Part shown: positions 1-7,829 of the stretch, in pieces
How positions within the stretch are numbered: position 1 is the first letter of the stretch
How the letters are laid out: each line of letters starts with the position of its first letter
Source of the DNA: Methanoregula sp.
GTDB taxonomy: Archaea; Halobacteriota; Methanomicrobia; Methanomicrobiales; Methanospirillaceae
Assembly (NCBI RefSeq): GCF_003170075.1
Contig: NZ_PMZU01000022.1
Location: forward strand, 1-35,100
Reading direction: 5' to 3'
DNA: 35,100 nucleotides
Notes under the pieces: model-generated
Database searches by the model: none
What the model was told of the DNA's origin: nothing
The model's input: only the letters and a program-made list of their open reading frames with translations
Made by a program: the position numbers and the translations under genes

Positions 1-399
1 CCATATCAGAGTTCACCACCCACAGATATTGAAAAGGAAAAATACTCTAATATGAGTAAATTTTTGCATAGGCTGGAACAACTTTCCAGATTCCAAATAA
101 AATTGGGTAGATTACAAAAATACTACTCTGAAAACGGCGATATAGATTTTAGACAAAAACGAATGGATGTCTTATTGGCTGTTGATTTGGCTCAATTAAG
201 TTGGACTAGGAATATTGGTACTGCCATCCTTATTGCCGGGGATAGTGATTTTGTACCAGCTGTTCAAACTGCAAAAGATGCTGGTGTTTTAGTAAAACTT
301 TATTATTCCAATTTTTCGGTTCATGACGAACTTCTAACATCTGCTGATGATAAAATATTGATCACTCGTGAAATGCTAGAAACGGTTGCGTTACATTAA
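1..399 (+). CDS. NYN-domain (LabA/DUF88-like) protein, 5' end missing
   Basis: The frame is open from base 1, so the visible part is the C-terminal part of a larger gene cut by the window edge; the ATG at 52 is probably internal. The first residues (PYQSSPPT), followed by KFLHRL and LGRLQKYY, resemble the linker after the first NYN acidic motif. The central MDVLLAVDLAQL and the later AGDSDFVPAV are the second and third acidic motifs of the NYN (PIN-like) nuclease fold. The family is thought to be metal-dependent RNases or RNA-binding proteins. The first acidic motif would lie upstream of the window. The gene is AT-rich compared with the hydrogenase genes, which suggests an accessory island. 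Family assignment is fairly sure; no substrate can be named. Confidence 0.75.
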   Translation, partial: PYQSSPPTDIEKEKYSNMSKFLHRLEQLSRFQIKLGRLQKYYSENGDIDFRQKRMDVLLAVDLAQLSWTRNIGTAILIAGDSDFVPAVQTAKDAGVLVKLYYSNFSVHDELLTSADDKILITREMLETVALH

Positions 400-1229
400 C
401 CAATCACTTTTGTTTATTAATCCCCACACACCTGTTTTTGTTGATTTACGCCAATCGGCATTTGCCGTATTAGGTCCATCCCAAAAAGGGCACAATATCA
501 CTTTATGAAGTAATAAGAATCTTTGCAATCATTTAAGGGCGCGGATCTCTACCGTTTTAACATATGGAAGATATTAACCAGTTATTCTTATTTTTCAAGC
601 TCCTGACAAGACCATAGATGTCCAGCCCCCTCAAAAGAGTGCTATCTCGCGGAAAACCGTAAATACTGCGTCCATGATCATGTTGAGTATTGGGGACCTA
701 TCCATTCGAATCGGAAGAATTCTGCATGATAAAACACCCGGGGCCGGTCCTCCCCCGATTCCCAATCATGGTCGTCTTGCACTTTTTTACAATCTAAATA
801 CGCAAAAAGTCACGCGATGCACCGTGCCACAAAACAGACACGATGTCACTTTACACTACACCTAAGTGGGGGGTGTAATTGTCAAATAGAGACGCAGATT
901 TTCGAAGGGTACGCTGCATTATATGAAGAAAAAAGCTGAATGTGATCAGCCGTTCACGCTGAATAAGCATGTAAAAGAGCGGCTGGATCAGTGGGATCAA
1001 GGTGTAAACACTCGAACATAATAAACGCGAATATCGGGCTCGAAAATTGAGAGAGGAACGTGAACGGGAATACAAGGTTCCCTGCCACACAGATTCTTAG
1101 CTGGTTTGGGTGACCATTGCTTGGTTGTGCCCGGACTGCGGACAGATGGTGAGGGATTAATTGAAGGATTGTGACAGATTCCGGAAATCAAAAGACAATA
1201 ATTATCGTTTCAAAATATAACCGGGGTTT
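400..1229. other. AT-rich gene-poor stretch
   Basis: No convincing intact gene is visible. Base composition is clearly lower in G+C than from 1882 onward, and short frames on both strands show no family resemblance. The only coding-like trace is the decayed frame at 923-1160, listed separately. The stretch looks like degenerating accessory DNA beside the NYN gene. Confidence 0.5.
923..1160 (+). pseudogene. decayed small gene with CPDCG motif
   Basis: A short frame from ATG 923 encodes a charged segment containing FTLNKHVKERLDQWD and stops at 1019-1021. A second frame, shifted by one base and open from 1008, continues with the very basic KREYRARKLREEREREYK, meets a TAG at 1098-1100, and resumes in the same frame with WLCPDCGQMV until 1160. 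Read together they look like one gene of roughly 75 codons broken by one frameshift and one stop. The family is not recognised; the CPDCG pair suggests a zinc-ribbon end. The pieces are short, so this could be chance. Confidence 0.3.
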
Positions 1230-1577
1230 GTGTTTTGCCAAAAATGCGGGAAAGAAAATCCAGAAGATAATAAATTTTGTAAGGAATGTGGTGCATCACT
1301 TGTTCAAACAAAATTATCCCCCGAACCCACTAACCCCGCATATCGATATTCTCCCGAACCAATCAGTATTATATTAGGATTGGCAATTATTGCCACCATG
1401 TATTTTTTGCCGTTAATCCCTTCTTATGCCAACAATCAGATTACTTTGGCAAAATACCAATCCCTATGCTCCGATTTTTTAGGATGTTCGGGGCCGCTTT
1501 CTTGGTGGTTTTATGCTGGGTGGCTGGCCGCCCTGTTTTTTATCATTATCGGCTTGTTGAATAAAACAAAAGTGTAA
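1230..1577 (+). CDS. zinc-ribbon membrane protein
   Basis: The 115-residue protein starts with GTG at 1230, directly ahead of the zinc ribbon: MFCQKCG (residues 1-7) and FCKECG (16-21) give two CxxC pairs. A proline-rich linker follows, then two hydrophobic segments at about residues 45-65 and 90-110. The segment between them has two further cysteines. This zinc-ribbon plus membrane layout is common in archaea and mostly of unknown function; a related layout occurs in this window at 22729-23247. The non-ATG start is chosen because the ribbon needs those first residues. No strong ribosome binding site is visible. The gene stands alone in AT-rich DNA. Confidence 0.6.
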   Translation: MFCQKCGKENPEDNKFCKECGASLVQTKLSPEPTNPAYRYSPEPISIILGLAIIATMYFLPLIPSYANNQITLAKYQSLCSDFLGCSGPLSWWFYAGWLAALFFIIIGLLNKTKV

Positions 1578-1881
1578 ACTTATTTTCGCCCCCTTTGCAT
1601 TTTCACAGTTAACAATGTGTTTTTTAAAAAATGAGATAATGCGCGTTCATGGATTATAAGCCAAACTTAATAAAAAAACTCCGCGACATCAGGGGTGAAA
1701 CTCCTTTTATTATTTGACCGTGATAACAGATTATTTTTGAAAATCTCGTAACCCGCACGCGAGCCCACATGCCGCACTTTCAAAACTGTGATATCAGAAA
1801 CGCTGTCGAATGTGATGGGTTGCAAAATGCGAGATACCGACTACCCTAAATTACAATGCGATGATATGAATTCGAACTTGC
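1578..1881. other. intergenic between accessory edge and Mbh operon end
   Basis: About 300 bases with no supported gene. A 22-codon frame starting at 1650 (MDYKPNLIKKLRDI) ends quickly and may be a remnant. The 3' end of the hydrogenase operon enters from the right on the minus strand. I see no clear T-tract terminator just beyond its stop. Confidence 0.4.
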
Positions 1882-2391
1882 TCACAATACCGCCCGTTTC
1901 CGGAGAATATCAGACAATACCTGCAGGTTATGGTTCAGGAATTCCCGGTCCTCATCTGACAGCTCTTTCTCCGGATGGGTGCGGTCCGGCTGGATCCCGA
2001 GCAGCGTGACCCTCGTCCCGATCTCCAGTTCAACATAGTCCATGACAACCGAAAGCGGGAGGGCGTGCGTCGAGAAGAGGCTTGCCTGGATGCGCTCAGG
2101 GTCGATGACCGCGATCGTGCCGGGCCGTGCTCCCATATCGGCTGCGTCGAGAAAAAGGGTGTGGTCCGGCTGGAACCGGCGGAGGGGGCCGGTGATACTC
2201 TCCGGGACCGTGCCGGCAAAGAATACGCCGACATCCGGTAAGTGCACCTGATCAATCCTTTTCGCCGCGACCATGCCAAGCCGGTCAAAGGGCTGGAGCT
2301 CGTCGCCAATACCAACGACCGCAATCCGGCGGGCATCCTTAAGCCTGATCCGCAGAGATGCCCCGGGATCCTCGCCGGAAAACCGGTTCAC
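1882..2391 (-). CDS. hycI: [NiFe]-hydrogenase maturation protease (HycI/HybD family)
   Basis: This 169-residue protein has the layout of the nickel-sensing endopeptidases that remove the C-terminal tail of hydrogenase large subunits. Near residue 25 the VVGIGDELQPFDRLG segment matches the family's N-terminal VGN...DDG region, although the usual second aspartate is replaced. LFLDAADMGARPGTI carries the middle acidic residue, and STHALPLS carries the histidine thought to bind nickel. It starts at GTG 2391 in a GTGA overlap with the mbhN stop, so it is translationally coupled as the last gene of the operon. Its likely substrate is the upstream MbhL, which has a 33-residue tail; the EchE in this window has none. 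Family is secure, substrate is inferred. Confidence 0.85.
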   Translation of the reverse strand: MNRFSGEDPGASLRIRLKDARRIAVVGIGDELQPFDRLGMVAAKRIDQVHLPDVGVFFAGTVPESITGPLRRFQPDHTLFLDAADMGARPGTIAVIDPERIQASLFSTHALPLSVVMDYVELEIGTRVTLLGIQPDRTHPEKELSDEDREFLNHNLQVLSDILRKRAVL

Positions 2392-2747
2392 GTAACCACG
2401 ATCTCCCCGTCAGTGCCCGAACTCGAGAGCTCATTTTTCAGGAATATCGCCCCGGTCGGGCAGTGCCGCTCACAGAGGCCGCAGCGGATGCACTTGTATA
2501 GTTTTACCTGCGGCCGTTTCTTCCGGTTAAGGGTCTTCCCGTTGAACTCAACCTCCCGTGGGCCGTCGATCATGGTGATGGCCCGGGCCGGGCAGACAAG
2601 GGAACACTTCGAACACCCGATACACTTCTCATCGGTAATGGCAACCCTCCCGCGGAATGCTCCCGGGATAGGGACTTTTTCCTTCGGGTAGAGGATCGTG
2701 ATCGGCCGTGACAGGAGGTTCTCAAACATCTCCCGCAGGACACTCAT
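2388..2747 (-). CDS. mbhN: Mbh-type hydrogenase polyferredoxin subunit, 2x[4Fe-4S]
   Basis: A 119-residue iron-sulfur subunit homologous to NuoI/MbhN/EchF. Two binding motifs are complete: CIGCSKCSLVCP and CIRCGLCERHCP, each followed by the usual Cys-Pro. The N-terminal RPITILYP segment is typical of the amphipathic helix that docks this subunit on the membrane arm. It passes electrons between soluble ferredoxin and the small subunit MbhJ. The ATG at 2747 overlaps the mbhM stop (ATGA). An in-frame extension upstream to 3077 exists but lies inside mbhM, so it is rejected. The N symbol is by position and homology to the Pyrococcus Mbh naming. Confidence 0.9.
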   Translation of the reverse strand: MSVLREMFENLLSRPITILYPKEKVPIPGAFRGRVAITDEKCIGCSKCSLVCPARAITMIDGPREVEFNGKTLNRKKRPQVKLYKCIRCGLCERHCPTGAIFLKNELSSSGTDGEIVVT

Positions 2748-3718
2748 GCATACACCCAGAGATAGTTCATGACGAGGACGATCCCGACCTGCACGATAGA
2801 AGCGCTGGCGATATATTTCCAGCCGATATCGTTCAGCTGGTCGATCCGGATACGGCCGGTTGCTACCTTTATCGAGGACAGTATAAGGAGCACGGCAAGA
2901 GTCTTTGCAAGAAACAGGAAAAAGCCGACAACCACCGCAAGCCAGGCCGGTGTGACTGCCCACGGCATCAGGGGGCCGCCCAAAAAGACGGCCGCTATAA
3001 GTGCGCTCCCGACGACAAACGACACATCGACTGTCAGGTCCATAATGGCGAGCCTGCGCCCGGTCAACTCTGTCCACGGCCCGGCAACGATCTCGGTCTC
3101 CGCCTCGGGAATATCAAACGGTGTCCTCTCCAGTTTTGCCTGGAGCCCGATCAAGGCAACAATAAAACCGATCGGCTGGAGGAAGACAAACCACATGTTT
3201 TTCTGCTGCCAGATAACGATCTCCGAGATCGACCAGGTACCTGCCATCAGGGCCGGGGTCATAAGAGCAAGGAAGAACGGCACCTCGTAAATAAAGAGCT
3301 GGGTGACTGAACGGATCCCCCCGATGGCAGAGAAGATGTTCCGGGAGAGCCAGCCCAAGAGGAAGAGCACGATGGTCGGGAGCGACATGAGATAGAGGAC
3401 GACAACGAGGTCGCCCTGGAATGCGAGCGGGCTGTTCCCGACGATGGGGATGTAGAGATATGCGGTCATGACCGCGGCGAGGGCGACAAGGGGTGCTGCA
3501 TCGAATATCACCCTGTCCACACCGGCCGGATCGATGACCTCCTTCCCCAGCATCTTGATGAAATCCGCAAACGGCTGGAAAAACGGCGGGCCTACCCGCT
3601 GCTGCATCCTGGCCGCGATCTTACGGTCCAGGAACGCGAGAAACAGGGCATACAGAAAAAGGAATAAAAAGCCCGGGAAGATGAGAATATAGATTAACCC
3701 GGACACAGGGTCAGTCAT
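2744..3718 (-). CDS. mbhM: Mbh-type hydrogenase membrane subunit, NuoH family
   Basis: This 324-residue, multi-helix protein is the NuoH/complex I ND1-type anchor that joins the hydrogenase arm to the membrane. The first loop KIAARMQQRVGPPFFQPF and the ERTPFDIPEAETEIVAGP motif are signatures of this family. The acidic residues in that loop line the cavity that couples electron transfer to ion movement. The gene overlaps mbhL upstream (stop and start share bases at 3715-3718) and mbhN downstream. It is more NuoH-like than the second copy, EchB, where the same loop reads RKSPFDLSTSHHAH. The assignment is secure. Confidence 0.92.
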   Translation of the reverse strand: MTDPVSGLIYILIFPGFLFLFLYALFLAFLDRKIAARMQQRVGPPFFQPFADFIKMLGKEVIDPAGVDRVIFDAAPLVALAAVMTAYLYIPIVGNSPLAFQGDLVVVLYLMSLPTIVLFLLGWLSRNIFSAIGGIRSVTQLFIYEVPFFLALMTPALMAGTWSISEIVIWQQKNMWFVFLQPIGFIVALIGLQAKLERTPFDIPEAETEIVAGPWTELTGRRLAIMDLTVDVSFVVGSALIAAVFLGGPLMPWAVTPAWLAVVVGFFLFLAKTLAVLLILSSIKVATGRIRIDQLNDIGWKYIASASIVQVGIVLVMNYLWVYA

Positions 3719-4896
3719 GGTCGCACCAGCCCCTGATCGCGGGAACGGTTGCGCCGTATCAACTCATCAAAGCTCATAACTCCTGTTTTTTTAGTCTGGC
3801 TGTCCAGAAGCGTGATCCTTGATGTGCATGACAGGCATGGATCGATTGCGGCAACAATCACGGGCAAGTCAGCAAGGTTCTGGTTGACAAGGCAGATGGC
3901 AACCGAGGTCCAGTTTGCCAAGGTCGGCGTGCGGATATCGACACGTTCCACCTTGTCAGTCCCGTTTGTCCGGATAAAATGCGCCAGTTCTCCCCGCGGC
4001 GCTTCGTACCGGGAGAGGATCTCCCCGGTGGGCGCATTTCTTGGTGCGGTAACACGGATCGGTCCTTCCGGGAGATTTTCAAGGCAGTAGCGGACAATCT
4101 TGAGGCTCTCCCAGAGTTCCCCGATGCGGACACGCGTCCTGCCATAGACATCCCCGTTTGTATCGGTCACCACGTTCCAGGGCACGTCTGCATAGGCAAG
4201 GTACGGGTCATCCTTCCGGGTATCATAATCCACACCGCTTGCGCGTGCCGTCGGCCCGACGGTCCCGTACCTGAGAGCCTCCTCTTTTGAGAGCTTGCCG
4301 ACACCCCGGAACCGGATGAGCATGGTCTCCTCGCTGTTCACCATGTCCACGTATTTTTTTATCCGTTCTTCGAGATTTGGCAGTCGCTCCAGGGCGGCAG
4401 TCACCTGGGCAGGCGTCAGGTCACGGCGGACGCCCCCGACTTCGTTCATACCATAGTGGACCCGGTTCCCGCTCATCTCCTCAACCGTATCTTGGACCGC
4501 CTCCCGGTCGCGCCATGTCCACATGAAGAGGGTATTGAACCCGATGACATGTGCAGCCACACCCAGCCAGAGAAGGTGGCTGTGCATCCGCTCCAGTTCC
4601 GCGATAATGGTGCGGATGTACTGGGCACGCGGTGGGACCTCGAGCTGCATGATCTCCTCGATTCCCTTGGCAAATGCCGTTGAGTGGGCGTGGGAACAGA
4701 TCCCGCAGACCCGCTCCAGGAGGGGAAGGACCCGGATAAAGTCGCGCTGTTCGGCGGCCTTCTCGACTCCCCGGTGGTTATACGAAAGGTCAAGTTCGAG
4801 GCGGACAATCTTTTCACCTTCGATAACAACCTTGAAATTCACCGGTTCCTTGAGGGCGGGATGATGCGGGCCGATGGAGACAACAACCTCGGGCAT
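3715..4896 (-). CDS. mbhL: [NiFe]-hydrogenase large subunit, Mbh-type (group 4)
   Basis: The 393-residue catalytic subunit carries both nickel-binding pairs: RVCGICS (C64, C67) and DPCLSCTSR (C354, C357). It is therefore a true hydrogenase and not a complex I NuoD homologue, which lacks these cysteines. After R360 there is a 33-residue C-terminal tail, which in this family is removed by a HycI-type protease once nickel is inserted; such a protease closes the same operon. The expected reaction is reversible H2 production or uptake coupled to ferredoxin and to ion translocation. The ATG at 4896 follows the mbhK stop by two bases. Very secure as group 4 [NiFe]; the Mbh subtype comes from the operon order. 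Confidence 0.95.
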   Translation of the reverse strand: MPEVVVSIGPHHPALKEPVNFKVVIEGEKIVRLELDLSYNHRGVEKAAEQRDFIRVLPLLERVCGICSHAHSTAFAKGIEEIMQLEVPPRAQYIRTIIAELERMHSHLLWLGVAAHVIGFNTLFMWTWRDREAVQDTVEEMSGNRVHYGMNEVGGVRRDLTPAQVTAALERLPNLEERIKKYVDMVNSEETMLIRFRGVGKLSKEEALRYGTVGPTARASGVDYDTRKDDPYLAYADVPWNVVTDTNGDVYGRTRVRIGELWESLKIVRYCLENLPEGPIRVTAPRNAPTGEILSRYEAPRGELAHFIRTNGTDKVERVDIRTPTLANWTSVAICLVNQNLADLPVIVAAIDPCLSCTSRITLLDSQTKKTGVMSFDELIRRNRSRDQGLVRP

Positions 4897-4898
4897 TT

Positions 4899-5378
4899 TC
4901 AGGTCCTCTCCACTTTTATGCCCCCGTAGAAGGTATCCGGGCCAGGCTTCCAGTCCTTCCGCAGGGGAAATTCGTTCGCCGGCCAGTCTTCGTTTAACAT
5001 GATCCGGTTCAGGTTGGTATTGCCGGTAAAGGTGATGCCGAAAAGGTCGTGGATCTGTCGTTCGTAGATCGCCGCAGGTGGGAGGATATCAGAGGTTGTC
5101 GGGATCGCCGGCTGATCCCGCGTGAGTTCAATGGCGATAGAAAGAACCATGCGGTGAGGGCCGGTCAGGTGGTAGATCAGTTCAAGCGTCCTTGTGTTAT
5201 CCACCGCACTGATGGTGATCAGGCGGTCGCACCCGAGCATGGCCTGGGCCGTCTTTATCGTATCATGGACCTTGTCCGGTGTCGTTGTTATCCTGATACG
5301 GTTTTTCCGGACCAGTTCCGAATTCCCGAATTCCTTCATCTTCCCTGCGACCATGTCCAGCGTCAGCGGGCCGGTCAT
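4899..5378 (-). CDS. mbhK: Mbh-type hydrogenase NuoC-like subunit
   Basis: The 159-residue soluble subunit belongs to the NuoC/30-kDa family, which packs on the large subunit. The signature is YERQIHDLFGITFTGN in the C-terminal half, followed by LNEDWPANEFPLRKDW, the usual W-P-x-FPLRKD ending of this family. It binds no cofactor and is structural. The ATG at 5378 overlaps the mbhJ stop (ATGA), consistent with coupled translation of J, K and L. It is longer than the second copy EchD (123 residues), which lacks the FPLRKD end. Confidence 0.9.
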   Translation of the reverse strand: MTGPLTLDMVAGKMKEFGNSELVRKNRIRITTTPDKVHDTIKTAQAMLGCDRLITISAVDNTRTLELIYHLTGPHRMVLSIAIELTRDQPAIPTTSDILPPAAIYERQIHDLFGITFTGNTNLNRIMLNEDWPANEFPLRKDWKPGPDTFYGGIKVERT

Positions 5379-5908
5379 GGTACCACCTTACAGATGTTCG
5401 TGTCAGTACCGGTAACCGGGACGGCCTTTTTCTGCCGCCACTCCTTCCCGCCATGGGCCGCATCCTCGTGGACGAGGTTCAGGCATGTCACGACGCCATT
5501 GATGATTTCGTCCGGGCGAGGCGGGCAGCCGGCGACATAGACATCAATGGGGATTACTCTGTCAACACAGTCCATCATGTGGTACAGGCCGTGGAATACC
5601 CCCCCTGACGCACCGCAGGCACCCATGGCGATCACATATTTCGGCTCGGGTATCTGTTCCCAGACACGGCGCAGGCGGGACGCCTGTTTCAGCGTGACGT
5701 GGCCGGTGACTATCAGGATATCGGCATGCCGGGGCGAGCCCTTGACAAGCATCCCGAAACGCTCGATATCAAACCGGGGCATCAGACATGCGATAATCTC
5801 GATATCACAGGCATTGCAGGCACCGCTGTTAAAGATCGTAATCCAGGGTGATTTCATCCGCGCCCAGTTCACGAGACGCTGGCTCATGCCGGCTGCCGGG
5901 ACTGCCAT
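5375..5908 (-). CDS. mbhJ: [NiFe]-hydrogenase small subunit, NuoB family
   Basis: This 177-residue subunit holds the single [4Fe-4S] cluster next to the NiFe site. Its four ligands are visible: C31 and C34 in GACNACDIE, C98 in GACGASGG and C128 in AGCPPRP. The pattern is that of NuoB/PSST and of group 4 small subunits. The start at 5908 is favoured by a strong ribosome binding site, GGAGGTGAT at about 5917-5925. This is the first strong site inside this half of the operon, where most other genes start by overlap. A 43-codon frame separates it from mbhI. The assignment is secure. Confidence 0.93.
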   Translation of the reverse strand: MAVPAAGMSQRLVNWARMKSPWITIFNSGACNACDIEIIACLMPRFDIERFGMLVKGSPRHADILIVTGHVTLKQASRLRRVWEQIPEPKYVIAMGACGASGGVFHGLYHMMDCVDRVIPIDVYVAGCPPRPDEIINGVVTCLNLVHEDAAHGGKEWRQKKAVPVTGTDTNICKVVP

Positions 5909-5910
5909 GG

Positions 5911-6042
5911 TTAATCATCACCTCCGTGGGAAAATATAAACCCATGGATCGGGACATTTCCGCCGGCATTGTGCCGGAAACCACAAACGTCCTCTGGCTG
6001 CCCCCCCGGGACACCGGTATACAGACGAATACATGTTCTCAT
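5911..6042 (-). CDS. 43-codon frame between mbhI and mbhJ, unknown
   Basis: An ATG at 6042 overlaps the mbhI stop (ATGA), as at most junctions of this operon, and opens a 43-codon frame that ends in TAA at 5911-5913, two bases before the mbhJ start. The predicted peptide is not hydrophobic, has two cysteines, and is rich in glycine and histidine near its end (FSHGGDD). I recognise no family. It may be a real small subunit or chaperone-type peptide. It may equally be a chance frame in a 130-base spacer whose last part is the mbhJ ribosome binding site. Confidence 0.3.
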   Translation of the reverse strand: MRTCIRLYTGVPGGQPEDVCGFRHNAGGNVPIHGFIFSHGGDD

Positions 6043-6368
6043 TGCTCCCACCTCAGGACCGTTACCGCAACCGCCATGATGACCAGGTACCCGAGAGGCC
6101 CCCAGAGGGGTGCATCGGGAGGGGAGGTTGCAAGAACGAGTGCTGCCACGTGCACGACCGTGAAGAACAGGGCCACGTAGAAGAACTGGTACCCGGGCTG
6201 CCAGACCTGCGCCACCGCAACTTCGCCGCCGACATAGGGCATGGTCTTGTTGACGGACGGTATAGATGCCGGTGCAACCGTGCGGGACCACCAGTAAATC
6301 AGGCACCCGATCACAAGAGCATCCACCATGATGGTAATCGGTGACGCCATGAGATCCCACAGCAGCAT
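6039..6368 (-). CDS. mbhI: small membrane subunit, MbhI/NuoA-like
   Basis: The 109-residue protein has about three hydrophobic helices. The PYVGGE segment followed by FFYVALFFTVVHVAALVLA resembles the YECG loop and second helix of the NuoA/ND3 family, and its place just ahead of the small subunit matches MbhI in Pyrococcus. This subunit links the antiporter-like part to the hydrogenase module. Its ATG directly follows the mbhH stop (TGA-ATG, no gap). The identification relies on position as much as sequence. Confidence 0.7.
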   Translation of the reverse strand: MLLWDLMASPITIMVDALVIGCLIYWWSRTVAPASIPSVNKTMPYVGGEVAVAQVWQPGYQFFYVALFFTVVHVAALVLATSPPDAPLWGPLGYLVIMAVAVTVLRWEQ

Positions 6369-7829
6369 TCATGCCACCCCCCACGTGAAGATCTGCCCGG
6401 CTGCATGCGAGATCCAGGTAAACGACTCCGGGAAAAGCCCGAAATAGACCGTGACAATCGCGAGAAATACCACGGCGGTAACCACCGGGAAGGGAATTGT
6501 TATCCGGTGCACGGGGCACCGGTCGCCTTCCGTCCCATAGAACATGAGCGTCGATATGATCGGCACATAATACCCAAGGGAAAGAGCGCTGTTCAGGACA
6601 AGGACCAAGGCAAGAACGACGCCGCTCATCATCGAGGTCGCCATGCCGGCCTGTACAAGGAGCAACTTCCCGAGAAAACCGGCAGTGAAGGGAACACCGC
6701 TCAGTCCGAAAATGAAGATATCAAAGGAGATGCCGAGAAGGGAATGTTTTGCACCCAGCCCCCTCATCTGTGCAGTCTCGTAGGATCCTGCATCCCGAGC
6801 AAACGTATCTGTGGCGATGAACGCTCCCGCCTTCATCATCGTATACGCGATGGCATAATAGAGGCCGGCAGTGAACCCCAGGGGCAGGTTATAGACCATG
6901 CCGATTCCGAACCCGAGGAGGATATACCCCGTCTGGGCCACGCTTGAGTATGCAAGGACATACCGGAGATCCCGCTGGTTGAGTGCAAGAAGATTTCCCG
7001 CTGTCATGGTCAGGACTGCAAAAAAAATGACGAGGATGCCAATGGTCTTGGGAATACCGCCGGCAGGCAGGGCAGAGAGGGTAAGAAACAATGCAATCAG
7101 GACACCTATCTTTGTCGGGCCCACCATGATCGCGGTAACCCCCACAGGTGCCCGGGCATAGGCATCCGGAAGCCAGGTGTGCAGTGGGACGATCGCCAGT
7201 TTCACCCCATACCCGAGCAGGATCAGGATGGCTGCAAAGATTACAAGCGACGGGTCTGCACCGGCAAGGGCTTTGGGGAGTTCTGACAGGTTCAGGGTAT
7301 GCCCGATGAGGTACAGGATTGCCACCCCGAAGAGGGCGGTCAGCGTCCCCACAACTCCCTGCAGCATGTATTTCATGGCCGACGAAAGCGCTGCCGGATC
7401 TTCCTTGTGACGGTAGGCGCACAGGGCATATACCGGGATGGCCGACAGCTCGACCATGACAAAAATAGTGAAGAGGTCATTTGCAAACCCTATTGCCATC
7501 GCACCGGCCAGTGCAAACAGGAAAAGCGGATAATACAGGTGGACCGGCCCTTTCGGATCAAGGCTCCCTTCAGAAGCCCATGCTGACACAGCACCAATCC
7601 CCGTGACAAGAAGTCCCCCGGTAATGCCGGTAAACGAGAGAGGAGAGAGTGTGGCGTGCCGGGCAATCACGGAAAGCAAAATAAAGAAGGTTCCAAGGAG
7701 TATCAGAGCGGTCAGCGTCCCGCTCCAGTGACGGAGGTTTTGCGGAAGGATCTTCGTGATGAAATAGATCGCTATGCCACACATTGCGACAACAAGGGGG
7801 GTGGCAGCCGCAATATCAGCGGGTATCAC
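6369..7829 (-). CDS. mbhH: antiporter-like subunit, MbhH/MrpD/NuoN family
   Basis: A 486-residue protein with about 14 helices, of the proton-translocating antiporter-like family. The key residues of a working ion channel are present: a glutamate in VMVELSAIPVYA (TM5), a lysine in GYGVKLAIVPLHTWLPDAY (TM7), a lysine in GPTKIGVL (TM8), and a lysine in AYTMMKAGAF (TM12). It starts at GTG 7829 in a GTGA overlap with the fused subunit upstream. With the two modules of that fusion it makes three antiporter-like units in one hydrogenase, more than the single MbhH of Pyrococcus Mbh. The ion moved, H+ or Na+, cannot be read from the sequence. Confidence 0.88.
   Translation of the reverse strand: MIPADIAAATPLVVAMCGIAIYFITKILPQNLRHWSGTLTALILLGTFFILLSVIARHATLSPLSFTGITGGLLVTGIGAVSAWASEGSLDPKGPVHLYYPLFLFALAGAMAIGFANDLFTIFVMVELSAIPVYALCAYRHKEDPAALSSAMKYMLQGVVGTLTALFGVAILYLIGHTLNLSELPKALAGADPSLVIFAAILILLGYGVKLAIVPLHTWLPDAYARAPVGVTAIMVGPTKIGVLIALFLTLSALPAGGIPKTIGILVIFFAVLTMTAGNLLALNQRDLRYVLAYSSVAQTGYILLGFGIGMVYNLPLGFTAGLYYAIAYTMMKAGAFIATDTFARDAGSYETAQMRGLGAKHSLLGISFDIFIFGLSGVPFTAGFLGKLLLVQAGMATSMMSGVVLALVLVLNSALSLGYYVPIISTLMFYGTEGDRCPVHRITIPFPVVTAVVFLAIVTVYFGLFPESFTWISHAAGQIFTWGVA

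Noticed and set aside
2748-3077. N-terminal extension of mbhN into mbhM
   Set aside because: The extra residues are a shadow of the NuoH-like gene and match nothing; the ATG at 2747 in an ATGA overlap gives the usual family length.
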